A stretch of DNA of 64,000 bases from an uncultured Bacilli bacterium (GTDB taxonomy: Bacteria > Bacillota_I > Bacilli_A > RF39 > UBA660), in assembly GCA_934163035.1 (NCBI GenBank), contig CAKPJX010000003.1, positions 46,170 through 110,169 on the forward strand, read 5' to 3'. Made by a program: the position numbers and the translations under genes. Positions 45,786 through 54,507 of the stretch are shown one piece after another. The notes beneath the pieces are model-generated. The model worked only from the letters and a program-made list of their open reading frames with translations. It was not told the DNA's origin and did no database searches. Positions within the stretch are counted from its first letter, which is position 1. Each line of letters begins with the position of its first letter.

Positions 45786-46223
45786 ATGTTAAATAAAATG
45801 ACAAAAGAGGAATTAGAATTATTATCAAATAAAGATATTACAAATTTAATTTTAGAAGAAAGCAAAAAATCGCTTAATACAGCCGACTTATTTAAAAAAA
45901 TAATTGAATTATTAGATTTACCAGCAAAGGCATTTGAAACTAAAATAGCTGATTATTATACAGCCTTATCAACTGATAAAAGATTTATTTTATTAGAGGA
46001 TGGTACATGGGATTTAAGATCACGTCATACATCTGATAAAGTAGTAAAAGTAACAGATGAAGATGATGATGAAGAAATTGAAGAAATAAAAGAAGATCCT
46101 GAATCTGATTCAGAAGAGGACTCATATGATGATGGTGATGATGAAGATTACTCAGAAGATACTAATGATGAGTTAAAGGACTTAGTAGTAATAGATGAAG
46201 ATGAGTTAGAACTAGAACAGTAA
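45786..46223 (+). CDS. rpoE: RNA polymerase delta subunit
   Basis: 145 residues. N-terminal HARE-HTH domain (residues about 10-85, with RFILLEDGTWDLRSRH) and an intrinsically disordered Asp/Glu-rich tail (about 92-145). This is the standard delta layout, which helps RNA polymerase recycling in Gram-positive bacteria. An ATAGGAGGTC ribosome-binding site precedes the ATG. Terminator overlaps its end. Confidence 0.94.
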   Translation: MLNKMTKEELELLSNKDITNLILEESKKSLNTADLFKKIIELLDLPAKAFETKIADYYTALSTDKRFILLEDGTWDLRSRHTSDKVVKVTDEDDDEEIEEIKEDPESDSEEDSYDDGDDEDYSEDTNDELKDLVVIDEDELELEQ

Positions 46224-46236
46224 TCTAGTTTTTTCT
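46210..46236 (+). terminator. Terminator after rpoE
   Basis: AACTAGA-ACAGTAA-TCTAGTT then T-rich tract, overlapping the stop. Confidence 0.75.
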
Positions 46237-46306
46237 TTTAAAATGACTATTTGCCAATAATAATTTAATCGTGATATAATAACGATAACTTGAAAGGGAT
46301 GATAAT

Positions 46307-47368
46307 ATGATAGAAAGACTGGAAGCAATTTTAGAAAAGTATGAATCTTTAGAAAAATCTTTATCTGATCCAGAAGTATTAAAGGATTTAAAAAAGACAA
46401 AAGAGTATTCTAGAGAAATGGCTTCATTAGAAGATGCGGTTGTTTGCTATAGAAAATATAAGAAGCTTTTAACTAATATAGAAGAGTCAAAGGAAATGAT
46501 TAAAGATCCTGAACTTGGAGAGATGGCTCGAGAAGAACTAAAAGAAAGTGAAGAGAAAAAAGAAGAATTAGAAAAAGAATTAGAGATTTTATTAATACCA
46601 AAAGATCCAAATGATGGAAAGAACGTAGTTATGGAAATAAGAGGTGCAGCAGGTGGTGACGAGGCCAATATTTTTGCTGGAGACTTATTTAGAATGTATA
46701 CGAGATATGCTGAAAAGAAGGGTTTTTCATATCAAGTATATAACTCCGTTGATGGAGCCGCTGGTGGCTTTAGCCAAATAGAATTTATTATTAAGGGGAA
46801 AAATGCTTATTCACTTTTAAAGTATGAAAGTGGTTCTCATCGTGTACAAAGAGTTCCAGTAACAGAATCAAATGGTAGACTACAAACATCAACTGCTACA
46901 GTACTAGTAATGCCAGAGGCTGATGATGATATTGATATTAACATAAATCCAAATGATTTAAGAATTGATATATATAGATCAAGTGGTTGCGGAGGACAAG
47001 GAGTTAATACAACTGATTCAGCAGTTAGAATCACTCACCTCCCTACTAATACAGTTGTAACATGTCAAAATGAAAGAAGCCAAATTCAAAATAAAGAACA
47101 AGCTATGAAAGTTTTAAAGACAAGATTATATGAACTAGAGCTACAAAAGCAGCAAGAAGAAGCCGGTGCCGAGCGAAGAAGTAAGATAGGAACTGGTGAC
47201 AGAGCAGAAAAAATTAGAACTTATAATTATCCACAAAATAGAGTAACAGACCACCGAATTGGTTTTACCACAAAAAACTTAGACAGAGTTATAGATGGTG
47301 ATTTAGATGATATTATAGATGCACTAATTCAAGAAGATCAAAAAAGAAAACTAATGGGAGAAGAATAA
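46307..47368 (+). CDS. prfA: Peptide chain release factor 1
   Basis: 353 residues. GGQ motif in SSGCGGQGVNTTDSAVRITH (about 227-246), and RF1-specific region RVQRVPVTESNGRLQTSTA before it. Long N-terminal coiled helices precede. Terminates at UAA and UAG. One base before prmC, which methylates its GGQ glutamine. Confidence 0.97.
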   Translation: MIERLEAILEKYESLEKSLSDPEVLKDLKKTKEYSREMASLEDAVVCYRKYKKLLTNIEESKEMIKDPELGEMAREELKESEEKKEELEKELEILLIPKDPNDGKNVVMEIRGAAGGDEANIFAGDLFRMYTRYAEKKGFSYQVYNSVDGAAGGFSQIEFIIKGKNAYSLLKYESGSHRVQRVPVTESNGRLQTSTATVLVMPEADDDIDININPNDLRIDIYRSSGCGGQGVNTTDSAVRITHLPTNTVVTCQNERSQIQNKEQAMKVLKTRLYELELQKQQEEAGAERRSKIGTGDRAEKIRTYNYPQNRVTDHRIGFTTKNLDRVIDGDLDDIIDALIQEDQKRKLMGEE

Positions 47369-47369
47369 A

Positions 47370-48194
47370 ATGACCATTGAAGACCTTTTGGTTTATGGAA
47401 AAAAGCATATACATTCTGATCATGCCAAGATCTTACTAGCTGAATTAATTAACAAAAATCCTTTAGAATTATTATTATATTTACATGAATCTGTCTCTAA
47501 AGAAGTAGAAGAAAAATATAAACAAGAGGTTGAAGCCTTAGAACAAGGAAAACCACTTCAATATGTTATAGGTAATGTTAATTTTTATGGTATTAATTTT
47601 GAAATAAATAATAATGTTTTAATTCCTAGATTTGAAACAGAAGAACTTGTTGAAAACACCATTAATTATATTAAAAAATATTTCACAGAACCTGTGGATA
47701 TTATCGATTTAGGGTGTGGAAGTGGGGTAATTGGCCTAACTCTAGAAAAAAAAGTTTCCACAAAAACTGTGGATTTAGTAGATATAAGCTCTAAAGCTTT
47801 AGAAGTTGCCCACAAAAACTGTGGAAACTTAGATTCTAAAGCTAATTTAATAGAAAGTGATATGTTTACTAATGTTAGCAAAAAATATGATGTTATTATA
47901 TCAAACCCACCATACATAAAAACAACTGAAGAAATTGAGAAGATAGTAAAGGATAATGAACCCAAGCTAGCTTTATACTCTGGAGAAGATGGACTGGATT
48001 GTTACAGAAAAATATTAAAAGATATTGATAAGCACATGAAAGATAAATGTTTAGTAGCATTTGAAATTGGTCAAACTCAAGCAGATGATATAAAGAAAAT
48101 AATTGAAAAATATTTGGATAATGTAACAGTAATAGTAAAAAAAGATTTATCAGATAGAGACAGAATGTTATTTATATTTAAAAATATTTTATAA
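47370..48194 (+). CDS. prmC: Release factor glutamine methyltransferase PrmC
   Basis: 274 residues. N-terminal helical domain, SAM motif DLGCGSGVIGLTL (about 112-124) and the glutamine-binding NPPY (in IISNPPYIKT). Methylates the GGQ Gln of RF1 and RF2. The central coding part carries an unusual cluster of DnaA-box-like sequences (see entry). The downstream hairpin overlaps the spoIIR ribosome-binding site. Confidence 0.97.
   Translation: MTIEDLLVYGKKHIHSDHAKILLAELINKNPLELLLYLHESVSKEVEEKYKQEVEALEQGKPLQYVIGNVNFYGINFEINNNVLIPRFETEELVENTINYIKKYFTEPVDIIDLGCGSGVIGLTLEKKVSTKTVDLVDISSKALEVAHKNCGNLDSKANLIESDMFTNVSKKYDVIISNPPYIKTTEEIEKIVKDNEPKLALYSGEDGLDCYRKILKDIDKHMKDKCLVAFEIGQTQADDIKKIIEKYLDNVTVIVKKDLSDRDRMLFIFKNIL
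47693..47828. other. DnaA-box-like cluster inside prmC
   Basis: TGTGGATAT (47693-47701), GTTTCCACA (47754-47762), TGTGGATTT (47768-47776) and TGTGGAAAC (47820-47828). The 16-mer CCACAAAAACTGTGGA, two facing half boxes, occurs twice (47758-47773 and 47810-47825) 52 bp apart, so in different codon frames. A DNA-level rather than protein-level repeat. Function not known. Confidence 0.4.
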
Positions 48195-48216
48195 AAATGT
48201 ATAAAAATTTAAAATA

Positions 48217-48250
48217 AACCTCACTATAAATTTGAAAGTGAGGTTTTAAT
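48217..48250 (+). terminator. Hairpin after prmC, overlapping the spoIIR RBS
   Basis: AACCTCACT (48217-48225) and AGTGAGGTT (48237-48245): perfect 9-bp stem, 11-nt loop, followed by TTAAT. The second arm contains GTGAGG, the only good Shine-Dalgarno for spoIIR, six bases before its ATG. Serves both as terminator-like end and as possible block on spoIIR translation. Confidence 0.65.
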
Positions 48251-48775
48251 ATGAAAAAAGCTCTAATAATAATAGCTATATTAATAGTAATTTTACCAAT
48301 AGATAAACCTGCAGATGTTATTATTCCCAAAAATTCAATCCGTTTTAGAGTAATAGCTAATAGTGATAATGAAAGTGACCAAAACTTGAAAAAACAAGTA
48401 GTAAATAACTTAAAACCAGAAATATCAGCAATAAAATATACCCCAAAAGATATAACAAGTACTAGAAAGAGTATTCATGAACAGATGTCAACGTTTGGAG
48501 ATATAGTGCAAAATACTTTGCTAGAGAATAATAGCAAAATAAATTACTCTATCGATTATGGAATGAATTATTTTCCAGAAAAAAAATATAAAGGAGTTAC
48601 TTATGAAGAAGGAGATTATGAATCACTTATAGTAACATTAGGTGATGGCTTAGGTAAAAATTTCTGGTGTGTTTTATTTCCACCTCTTTGTCTAGTAGAA
48701 ACCGAAGATGATACAAAAATAGAAGACGTAAAATATACCTCAATAATAAAAGAAATTATAGATAAGTATTTTTAA
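48251..48775 (+). CDS. spoIIR: Stage II sporulation protein R
   Basis: 174 residues. N-terminal hydrophobic signal (about 3-18), the family block IRFRVIANSDNESDQ (about 31-45) and the C-terminal signature KGVTYEEGDYESLIVTLGDG then KNFWCVLFPPLCLVE. In Bacillus it is made in the forespore under sigma-F and signals SpoIIGA to process pro-sigma-E. It sits after prfA-prmC as in Bacillus. A GTATA sequence (48199-48203) could be a sigma-F -35, but no good -10 is seen. Confidence 0.93.
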   Translation: MKKALIIIAILIVILPIDKPADVIIPKNSIRFRVIANSDNESDQNLKKQVVNNLKPEISAIKYTPKDITSTRKSIHEQMSTFGDIVQNTLLENNSKINYSIDYGMNYFPEKKYKGVTYEEGDYESLIVTLGDGLGKNFWCVLFPPLCLVETEDDTKIEDVKYTSIIKEIIDKYF

Positions 48776-48808
48776 GTTATTAAAGAATAAAATATATAAG
48801 GTGATAAA

Positions 48809-49339
48809 ATGCAACAACAACTTATATATTTTTTTATTGCCATAGGCTTAAGCATGGATGCTTTTTCTTTAGCAATAGCATATGGTACTAATAACATTGA
48901 AAAAAAGAAAATACTTATTTTAAGTATAAGTGTCGGTCTATTTCACTTCTTTATGCCAGTATTAGGTTCACTCATAGGACAAAAAATGAACTATTTAGTT
49001 ACTGATGCTAACAAAGTGGTTGCTATAATATTATTTATTATTGCTATTCAAATGTATATGTCAAGAAAAGAGGAGAAAAAAGGAAGTATAACAAATATTC
49101 TTTCAATAATTTTATTCTCTCTAACAGTAAGCCTGGATAGTTTTTCCGTAGGATTGGGATTGGGCTTAATGAAGAAAACAATCTTTTCAGCATCTACTAT
49201 ATTTTCTATTACGAGTTTCATATTTACCTTAATAGGCTTGATTTTAGGAAAAAAGCTATCAGAAAGATTTGGATTAAAAGCTACTTACTTAGGAATTATA
49301 ATTTTAATTGTTATCGCTATTAAATACTTAGTTACTTAA
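48809..49339 (+). CDS. mntP: Manganese efflux pump MntP family
   Basis: 176 residues, six membrane segments. Paired conserved aspartate motifs GLSMDAFSLAIAYG (about 13-26) and TVSLDSFSVGLGLG (about 108-121). Exports Mn2+ in the family. Ribosome-binding AAGGTGATAAA precedes the ATG. Bacillus ywlD is also near prfA-prmC-spoIIR. Confidence 0.9.
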   Translation: MQQQLIYFFIAIGLSMDAFSLAIAYGTNNIEKKKILILSISVGLFHFFMPVLGSLIGQKMNYLVTDANKVVAIILFIIAIQMYMSRKEEKKGSITNILSIILFSLTVSLDSFSVGLGLGLMKKTIFSASTIFSITSFIFTLIGLILGKKLSERFGLKATYLGIIILIVIAIKYLVT

Positions 49340-49375
49340 TTTTACGTTAATTTATATTTAATTTCATTGATATTG

Positions 49376-49404
49376 TTGACAAAAATAGTAGTTCTCCTTA
49401 TGAT
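49376..49404 (+). promoter_or_regulatory. fba promoter
   Basis: TTGACA (49376-49381), 17-bp spacer, TATGAT (49399-49404), close to the GTG GTGAAG ribosome-binding site of fba. Confidence 0.75.
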
Positions 49405-49421
49405 AAAAGTGGTGAAGTTAT

Positions 49422-50261
49422 ATGCCGGAAAATTTAAATAGCATGTTAAAAAAAGCTAAAGAAAATAAGTATGCAGTCCCACATTTCAATATCAATAATT
49501 GTGAATGGGCAAAATACATATTAGAAGAATGTAATGAACTTCAAACCCCAGTAATAATAGGAGTAAGTGAAGGTGCAATAAAATATATAGGTGGATATAA
49601 TACAGTATCGATGATGATTAGTGGTCTGATAAAAGATTTAAATGTAACTATACCTGTATGTTTACATTTAGATCATGGAAGCAGTTTTGAAAGCTGTAAA
49701 AAGGCTATAGATGCTGGATTTTCTTCTGTTATGATAGATGCATCGAAAAAAAATTTAGAAGAAAATATAAGTATAACAACTAAAACTGTAAATTATGCTC
49801 ATCAAAAAGGAGTAAGCGTAGAAGCAGAACTTGGCTATATAGGTACCACAGCATCACAAAACTCTATGCGAAATACAACAGCTGAAGAGTGTATAGAGTT
49901 CTATAATGCTACTGGAATAGACGCCCTAGCTCCAGCAATAGGAAGTGTTCATGGAATATATAAAAAGAAGCCCAATTTGGATTTTGAGACAATAAGTAAA
50001 ATAAGTAGTAACATTCCAATACCAATAGTATTGCATGGAGGAACAGGAATTCCAAAAGATCAATTAAAAAAATGTATATCTTGTGGAATAAGTAAAATTA
50101 ATATAAACACTGATTTACAAATTGCTTGGAATAAGGCGGTAAGAAAATATATAAAATGCAACAAAAAAGTCTATGATCCACGTAAAATTATTTCAAGTGG
50201 AGAACAAGTAATCAAAGAAAGAATAAAAGAAATTGTCACTTTATGTAGAGAATCAATATAA
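49422..50261 (+). CDS. fba: Class II fructose-bisphosphate aldolase
   Basis: 279 residues, the short class IIB form. Zinc ligands in HLDHGSSFESC (about 80-90) and the later HGGTGIPKDQ; catalytic Asp in LDHGS; phosphate site INTDLQIAW. Cleaves fructose-1,6-bisphosphate in glycolysis; tagatose-type activity cannot be excluded. In Bacillus fbaA lies near murAB and rho-rpmE. Own sigma-A promoter. Confidence 0.95.
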   Translation: MPENLNSMLKKAKENKYAVPHFNINNCEWAKYILEECNELQTPVIIGVSEGAIKYIGGYNTVSMMISGLIKDLNVTIPVCLHLDHGSSFESCKKAIDAGFSSVMIDASKKNLEENISITTKTVNYAHQKGVSVEAELGYIGTTASQNSMRNTTAEECIEFYNATGIDALAPAIGSVHGIYKKKPNLDFETISKISSNIPIPIVLHGGTGIPKDQLKKCISCGISKININTDLQIAWNKAVRKYIKCNKKVYDPRKIISSGEQVIKERIKEIVTLCRESI

Positions 50262-50285
50262 AATATAATGAGTGGAGGCGGTTTA

Positions 50286-51539
50286 ATGAAAATAATAGAG
50301 GTATCAGGAGGACGTGAACTACACGGAACGATAAGAGTAAGTGGTGCAAAAAATGCCACAGTAGCACTCATTCCAGCAGCAATTCTTTCTGATGAAGAAA
50401 CTACTCTTTGTAACATACCAGAAATAACAGACACAGAGGCTCTTTGTGATATTTTAAAATTTTTAAATGTAGATATAAAAAGAGCTAGTGAAAGTATAAT
50501 TATTAATCCTAAAAATATTATAAATTCTGAAATTGGTGAAAAATTTTCCAAAAAACTAAGAGCTTCGTATTATTTTATGGGAGCTTTACTTGGAAAGTAT
50601 AAAAAAGCATCAATGTATTTTCCAGGTGGATGTTCAATAGGTGAAAGACCAATCGATCAACATTTAAAGGGATTTGAAGCTTTAGGAGCCAAAATAACAG
50701 TTGATAAAAATAAATATACTGTAGAAGCTGACGAATTAAAAGGTGCAAACATTTACTTAGATATTGCCTCAGTGGGAGCAACAATAAACATCATGCTAGC
50801 AGCAGTAAGAGCATCAGGTACAACAATAATAGATAATGCTGCCAAAGAACCTGAAATAGTAAACGTTGCAACATTTTTAAACAATATGGGGGCCAAAATA
50901 ACAGGAGCCGGAACTTCAACAATTAAAATAGAGGGAGTTAATTATCTTCACAAGTGTTTCCATGAAGTTATTCCAGATCGAATTGAAGCTGGAACCTATA
51001 TAATAATAGGTGCACTATGCGGTAGACAGCTAAAAATAGATAATATAATTCCAGAACACATTGATTCGCTAATTTCAAAGTTAGAAGAAATCGGAGTGGA
51101 TATAGAAGTTGGAGCAGACTATGCAATAGTATCAAAAAAGGACACATATCGTCCAACAACTATAAAAACAGCAGTGTATCCAGGTTTTCCAACAGACTTG
51201 CAACAGCCATTTACAGTACTATTAACAAAATGTGAAGGAACTTCAAAAGTAATAGAAACAATTTGGGAAAATAGATTCATGCATATTCCATATTTAAGGA
51301 GTATGGGAGCTAATATTACCATAAATAATCAAACCGCAACAATTACAGGCCCTACTAAATTAACTGCCTCTCAAGTTGTTGCAACAGACCTTAGAGCAGG
51401 AGCAGCTATGGTAGCAGCAGCCCTAACAGCAGAAGGGACAACAGTTATAACAAACGTAGAACATATATTAAGAGGATATGAACAGATTGTAGAAAAATTA
51501 GAAGATGTAGGTGCTAAACTTTCAATCAAAGAAATATAA
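50286..51539 (+). CDS. murA: UDP-GlcNAc 1-carboxyvinyltransferase MurA
   Basis: 417 residues. Catalytic K22 (GAKNA) and active-site Cys116 in GGCSIGERPIDQH, so fosfomycin-sensitive type. C-terminal DLRAGAAMVAAAL is conserved. First committed step of peptidoglycan synthesis. In-frame codons upstream contain the GGAGGCGG ribosome-binding site, which fixes the start at 50286. Terminator overlaps the stop. Confidence 0.97.
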   Translation: MKIIEVSGGRELHGTIRVSGAKNATVALIPAAILSDEETTLCNIPEITDTEALCDILKFLNVDIKRASESIIINPKNIINSEIGEKFSKKLRASYYFMGALLGKYKKASMYFPGGCSIGERPIDQHLKGFEALGAKITVDKNKYTVEADELKGANIYLDIASVGATINIMLAAVRASGTTIIDNAAKEPEIVNVATFLNNMGAKITGAGTSTIKIEGVNYLHKCFHEVIPDRIEAGTYIIIGALCGRQLKIDNIIPEHIDSLISKLEEIGVDIEVGADYAIVSKKDTYRPTTIKTAVYPGFPTDLQQPFTVLLTKCEGTSKVIETIWENRFMHIPYLRSMGANITINNQTATITGPTKLTASQVVATDLRAGAAMVAAALTAEGTTVITNVEHILRGYEQIVEKLEDVGAKLSIKEI

Positions 51540-51563
51540 TTTATTGATTATATTTCTTTTTTT
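51528..51563 (+). terminator. Terminator after murA
   Basis: AAAGAAATATAAT-TTATTG-ATTATATTTCTTT then more T: 13-bp stem. Confidence 0.8.
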
Positions 51564-51572
51564 GGAGGAAAC

Positions 51573-52304
51573 ATGAAATTAATAAAAAAATATAAATTCC
51601 TAATAATCTTAATATTAGTATGTACATCTATTTTTTTCATATATAGAAAGAATGATAAAAATAACATAAACTACACATCGCTAGGAGATGCCCTGGCAAT
51701 AGGAGTAGATTCCTTTGGAAGAATTGATTACGGATATAGTGATTACGTAAAAAATTTTTTAAAAGAACAAAATAAATTAAATCAATATATAAAATCATTT
51801 TCAAATAAAAATATGAGTATTGAAAAATTATATGAATATATTTTAATAAATAAAAAGATAAAATTAAAAAACAGAGAATATAATATTAGAAAAACACTAA
51901 GAGAAACAGAAATTCTAACTATTTCTATAGGCTTAAATGATTTAATATACAATTTAAATATAACAAATGTAAAAACAGAATACAAATTAGATTGTATTAT
52001 TTCTAACATAACTGATGATTTTAACATGTTAATAAAAGAAATAAAAAAGTATTATCCAGGTAAAATATATATAATAGGTTATTATAAAAGTAAGGCTTAT
52101 AATAGTCTAACTAATAGTGGAATAGATAAATTAAATAAAATGTATAAAGAAAATAAAGATGTTGTATATATTTCGATAGATGATATTCTAAATTATGATA
52201 AAGATTCCTTTTCAAATCCCAATAGTTATTATCCAAATAGAATAGGTTATCAAAAAATATCCAAAAAAATAATTAGTAAAATATCAAAAAAGCTTGAAAA
52301 GTAA
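51573..52304 (+). CDS. SGNH/GDSL-like membrane-anchored hydrolase
   Basis: 243 residues. One N-terminal membrane segment or signal (about 7-24). Block I is [14 protein letters not shown], where a GDS-type Ser is replaced (LGDAL), then block III-like [10 protein letters not shown] (GxND) and a late YYPNRIGYQ, lacking the clear DxxH. Fits SGNH hydrolases acting on cell-wall or lipid esters, but the unusual block I and missing His make activity uncertain. Follows the murA terminator directly. Confidence 0.6.
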   Translation: MKLIKKYKFLIILILVCTSIFFIYRKNDKNNINYTSLGDALAIGVDSFGRIDYGYSDYVKNFLKEQNKLNQYIKSFSNKNMSIEKLYEYILINKKIKLKNREYNIRKTLRETEILTISIGLNDLIYNLNITNVKTEYKLDCIISNITDDFNMLIKEIKKYYPGKIYIIGYYKSKAYNSLTNSGIDKLNKMYKENKDVVYISIDDILNYDKDSFSNPNSYYPNRIGYQKISKKIISKISKKLEK

Positions 52305-52322
52305 AACAAAAGTTGTTATACT
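52294..52322 (+). promoter_or_regulatory. rpmE promoter
   Basis: TTGAAA (52294-52299), 17-bp spacer, TATACT (52317-52322), inside the end of the SGNH gene. The leader can form ATGAC-TTTTAGAT-GTCAT before the ribosome-binding site. Confidence 0.65.
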
Positions 52323-52377
52323 AATAACGCAATTAATTACTATGACTTTTAGATGTCATGGCGGAAGGAGAGATAGT

Positions 52378-52593
52378 ATGAAAAAAGGAATACATCCAGA
52401 AACAAAAGAATGTACAGTAACTTGTGCATGTGGAGAAACATTTAAAGTAAAATCAACAAAATCAGAGATTAATATAGAAGTATGTTCAAAATGCCATCCA
52501 TTCTATACAGGAAAACAAAGTAGAGCATCACGTGCTGGTAGAGTTGATAAGTTCAACAAAAAATACGGATTTACAAATAATGAAGCTGCATAA
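52378..52593 (+). CDS. rpmE: 50S ribosomal protein L31
   Basis: 71 residues, zinc-type: CAC at about 16-18 and CSKC at about 38-41. Conserved HPFYTGKQ block and basic tail. GGAAGGAG lies upstream of the ATG; in-frame codons further upstream belong to the leader. Confidence 0.96.
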   Translation: MKKGIHPETKECTVTCACGETFKVKSTKSEINIEVCSKCHPFYTGKQSRASRAGRVDKFNKKYGFTNNEAA

Positions 52594-52607
52594 TTGCAGT
52601 TTTTTTA
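52584..52607 (+). terminator. Terminator after rpmE
   Basis: CTGCA-TAAT-TGCAG then seven T, overlapping the stop codon. Confidence 0.75.
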
Positions 52608-52755
52608 ATTTATAAAAATTTTTAAATAGTAACAACAATATTATTTGTAAAATTTACATAATATATATCTAAAATTGTTACAATATAAATAATAACGTGA
52701 TAAAATCAATATATAGATACACTACAAAAAATAAACATGTATAGAAAGGATTAAT

Positions 52756-53796
52756 ATGAAAAAAGAGATGAATAAAAAGAAAAAAATAAATAGTAAAGGC
52801 TTTACATTAGTTGAAGTATTAGCGGCCGTTGCTATAGTAGCTATATTAGGAACAGTTGGAACACCACTTGTAACAAGAACAATTCAAACATCAAAAGGAA
52901 AATCTTATTATGTAACAGCTAAGTCATTCAAAAAAGCTGCCAGCAATATTTGTTATGAAGGATCAGAACTTAGTGCCAAAACTTTGAGTGAAGATGTATC
53001 ATACTCTGATATTGATTTGGCTGTATATCCAAATCCAGTAGATACAAAGAAGGCTGAAATTTCATTATGGCCAACTAATAGTAGTAAATTTAAGAATATG
53101 ATTTTATCAAATTATGATGAATCTACTTATGTATATGATGAGGATAGCGGGAAAATAAGTTTTACAGTTAATTGTAAGGGCACTTTATCATATAAAAAAG
53201 CACCAGTTGAAAACAATGAAGCTACTAGTGAAGAGACAAAAGAAAAGCAAGAGCAAAACTTATTAGATATACTATATGCAATTACCAAAGCAATGGATAA
53301 TAATGCAAAAACAATATGTAAAAATAATAATAAAATATCTTCAGCAGATTTTACAACATATATTGGTAAAGGTTTAGAAAATGATATAGGAATAATGGTT
53401 CATGATGGCAGTGTAAGCAACTCATCAATACTTGAACGAAAAAATACAAATAGTTTAGGCCCAACTACTACTGATGAAAATAATGATAATGCTAGAATAC
53501 TAGTTTACGCAAAAGAAAAAGGTATTTTTGATAGTTTAAGAGGTATAGAAAAAGTAGCCGAAGAAAAATATCCAGATTATAAATGGACCATTTTTACACA
53601 AGTAAAACTTAATCTACAACAAAGAAAGCAAATGGCTTTAAATAAAGGCAACAATATAACAGATAATACCATTGGTAACAATGACAATAATAATGAAAAA
53701 AAGTTTTATGGTTTTGAAATTACTGCAGATTGTGTAGCAAATAATGATAGTAATTTGGCACAGACAAATCAAGAGGCACAAGGTGTATTACAATAA
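52756..53796 (+). CDS. Prepilin-type protein with N-methylation motif
   Basis: 346 residues. The short basic leader ends in a prepilin peptidase site KG/FTLVEVLAAVAIVAILG, with Glu5 conserved. This is the type IV pilin/ComGC class. The rest is soluble, with an Asn/Asp-rich C-terminus and several Cys (SNICYEG, VNCKG, TICKN, ITADCV) that could form disulphides. Much longer than ComG pseudopilins (about 100-150 residues). No assembly ATPase or peptidase genes are near. Possibly linked with the ComK pathway, but no ComK-type boxes are seen upstream. Confidence 0.75.
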   Translation: MKKEMNKKKKINSKGFTLVEVLAAVAIVAILGTVGTPLVTRTIQTSKGKSYYVTAKSFKKAASNICYEGSELSAKTLSEDVSYSDIDLAVYPNPVDTKKAEISLWPTNSSKFKNMILSNYDESTYVYDEDSGKISFTVNCKGTLSYKKAPVENNEATSEETKEKQEQNLLDILYAITKAMDNNAKTICKNNNKISSADFTTYIGKGLENDIGIMVHDGSVSNSSILERKNTNSLGPTTTDENNDNARILVYAKEKGIFDSLRGIEKVAEEKYPDYKWTIFTQVKLNLQQRKQMALNKGNNITDNTIGNNDNNNEKKFYGFEITADCVANNDSNLAQTNQEAQGVLQ

Positions 53797-53817
53797 CCTA
53801 TTAAGAGGAGGACAAAA

Positions 53818-54270
53818 ATGCGAATAGGAATAGCAAATGATCATCGAGGTTTTGAACTAAAATGTAAAATTAAAGAAGAACTAGAAAAACGTAACTATGA
53901 AATAATTGATTATGGAACAGATAGCAATGAGTCAGTTGACTATCCTGATTATGCTTTTATACTAGGAGAAAATGTTGCTAAAGGTAATGTGGACTTCGGT
54001 GTTGCCATATGCGGATCTGGAATAGGTATAAGTATAGCCTGCAACAAAGTAAAAGGTATTAGATGCGCTAAAGTAATAAACAAGGAAGAAGCAGAAGTAA
54101 CAAGAATAGACAATGATTCAAATATAGTAGCATTTGGTGAAAAAACGAGCTTAAAAGATGCTCTAGACATTATAACAACATTTGTAAATACTCAAGCATC
54201 ACCACTAGAAAAGCATCAAAGAAGAATTAAAAAAATATTATCTTATGAGGAAAAAAATAATGGGATATAA
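53818..54270 (+). CDS. rpiB: Ribose-5-phosphate isomerase B
   Basis: 150 residues. Catalytic CGSGIGISIACNK (about 67-79), N-terminal IANDHRGFELK and YPDYAFILGE. Interconverts ribose-5-P and ribulose-5-P. An AGAGGAGGAC site precedes the ATG. Overlaps the next gene by 11 bases. Confidence 0.96.
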   Translation: MRIGIANDHRGFELKCKIKEELEKRNYEIIDYGTDSNESVDYPDYAFILGENVAKGNVDFGVAICGSGIGISIACNKVKGIRCAKVINKEEAEVTRIDNDSNIVAFGEKTSLKDALDIITTFVNTQASPLEKHQRRIKKILSYEEKNNGI

Positions 54271-54457
54271 ATTTTTTCTATATGTATTTGTTACTATAGT
54301 AGTTATTTGGGCCATGGATTCTGTTAATATAAATCAAATTTTTAAAAAAAATAAAATAATGCAAGCAAGAGTTTTTTACTTCTTAATTGGAATATCATTA
54401 ATATATTTAGTGACTAATTTTTTATCAGATTTATTTACTTCTATAAAAATTGTATAA
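54260..54457 (+). CDS. DUF1146 small membrane protein (YwzB-like)
   Basis: 65 residues with two membrane segments (FLYVFVTIVVIWAMDSV and FYFLIGISLIYLVTNFL) joined by a basic loop. Fits DUF1146, found upstream of the murAA-spoIID-spoIIQ region in Bacillus. The ATG at 54260 follows GAGGAAAA within rpiB; an earlier in-frame ATG carries that site in its own codons. Function unknown. Confidence 0.75.
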   Translation: MGYKFFLYVFVTIVVIWAMDSVNINQIFKKNKIMQARVFYFLIGISLIYLVTNFLSDLFTSIKIV

Positions 54458-54480
54458 AAGAAGTATAAATCTTTTTTTTT
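54428..54480 (+). terminator. Terminator before spoIIQ
   Basis: GATTTA(TT)TACTTC pairs with GAAGTATAAATC, a 12-bp stem with a 2-nt bulge, followed by nine T. Ends the rpiB-DUF1146 unit. Confidence 0.7.
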
Positions 54481-54507
54481 GGTAAAAACTTATAATGAGG
54501 TGAAAAA

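Noticed and set aside
48196..48250. Sigma-F promoter ahead of spoIIR
   Set aside because: GTATA is present at 48199-48203 but no GGNNANANT -10 follows at a suitable distance.
52608..52755. ComK AT-boxes before the prepilin gene
   Set aside because: No AAAA-N5-TTTT pair is present in the 150 bases upstream of this gene.
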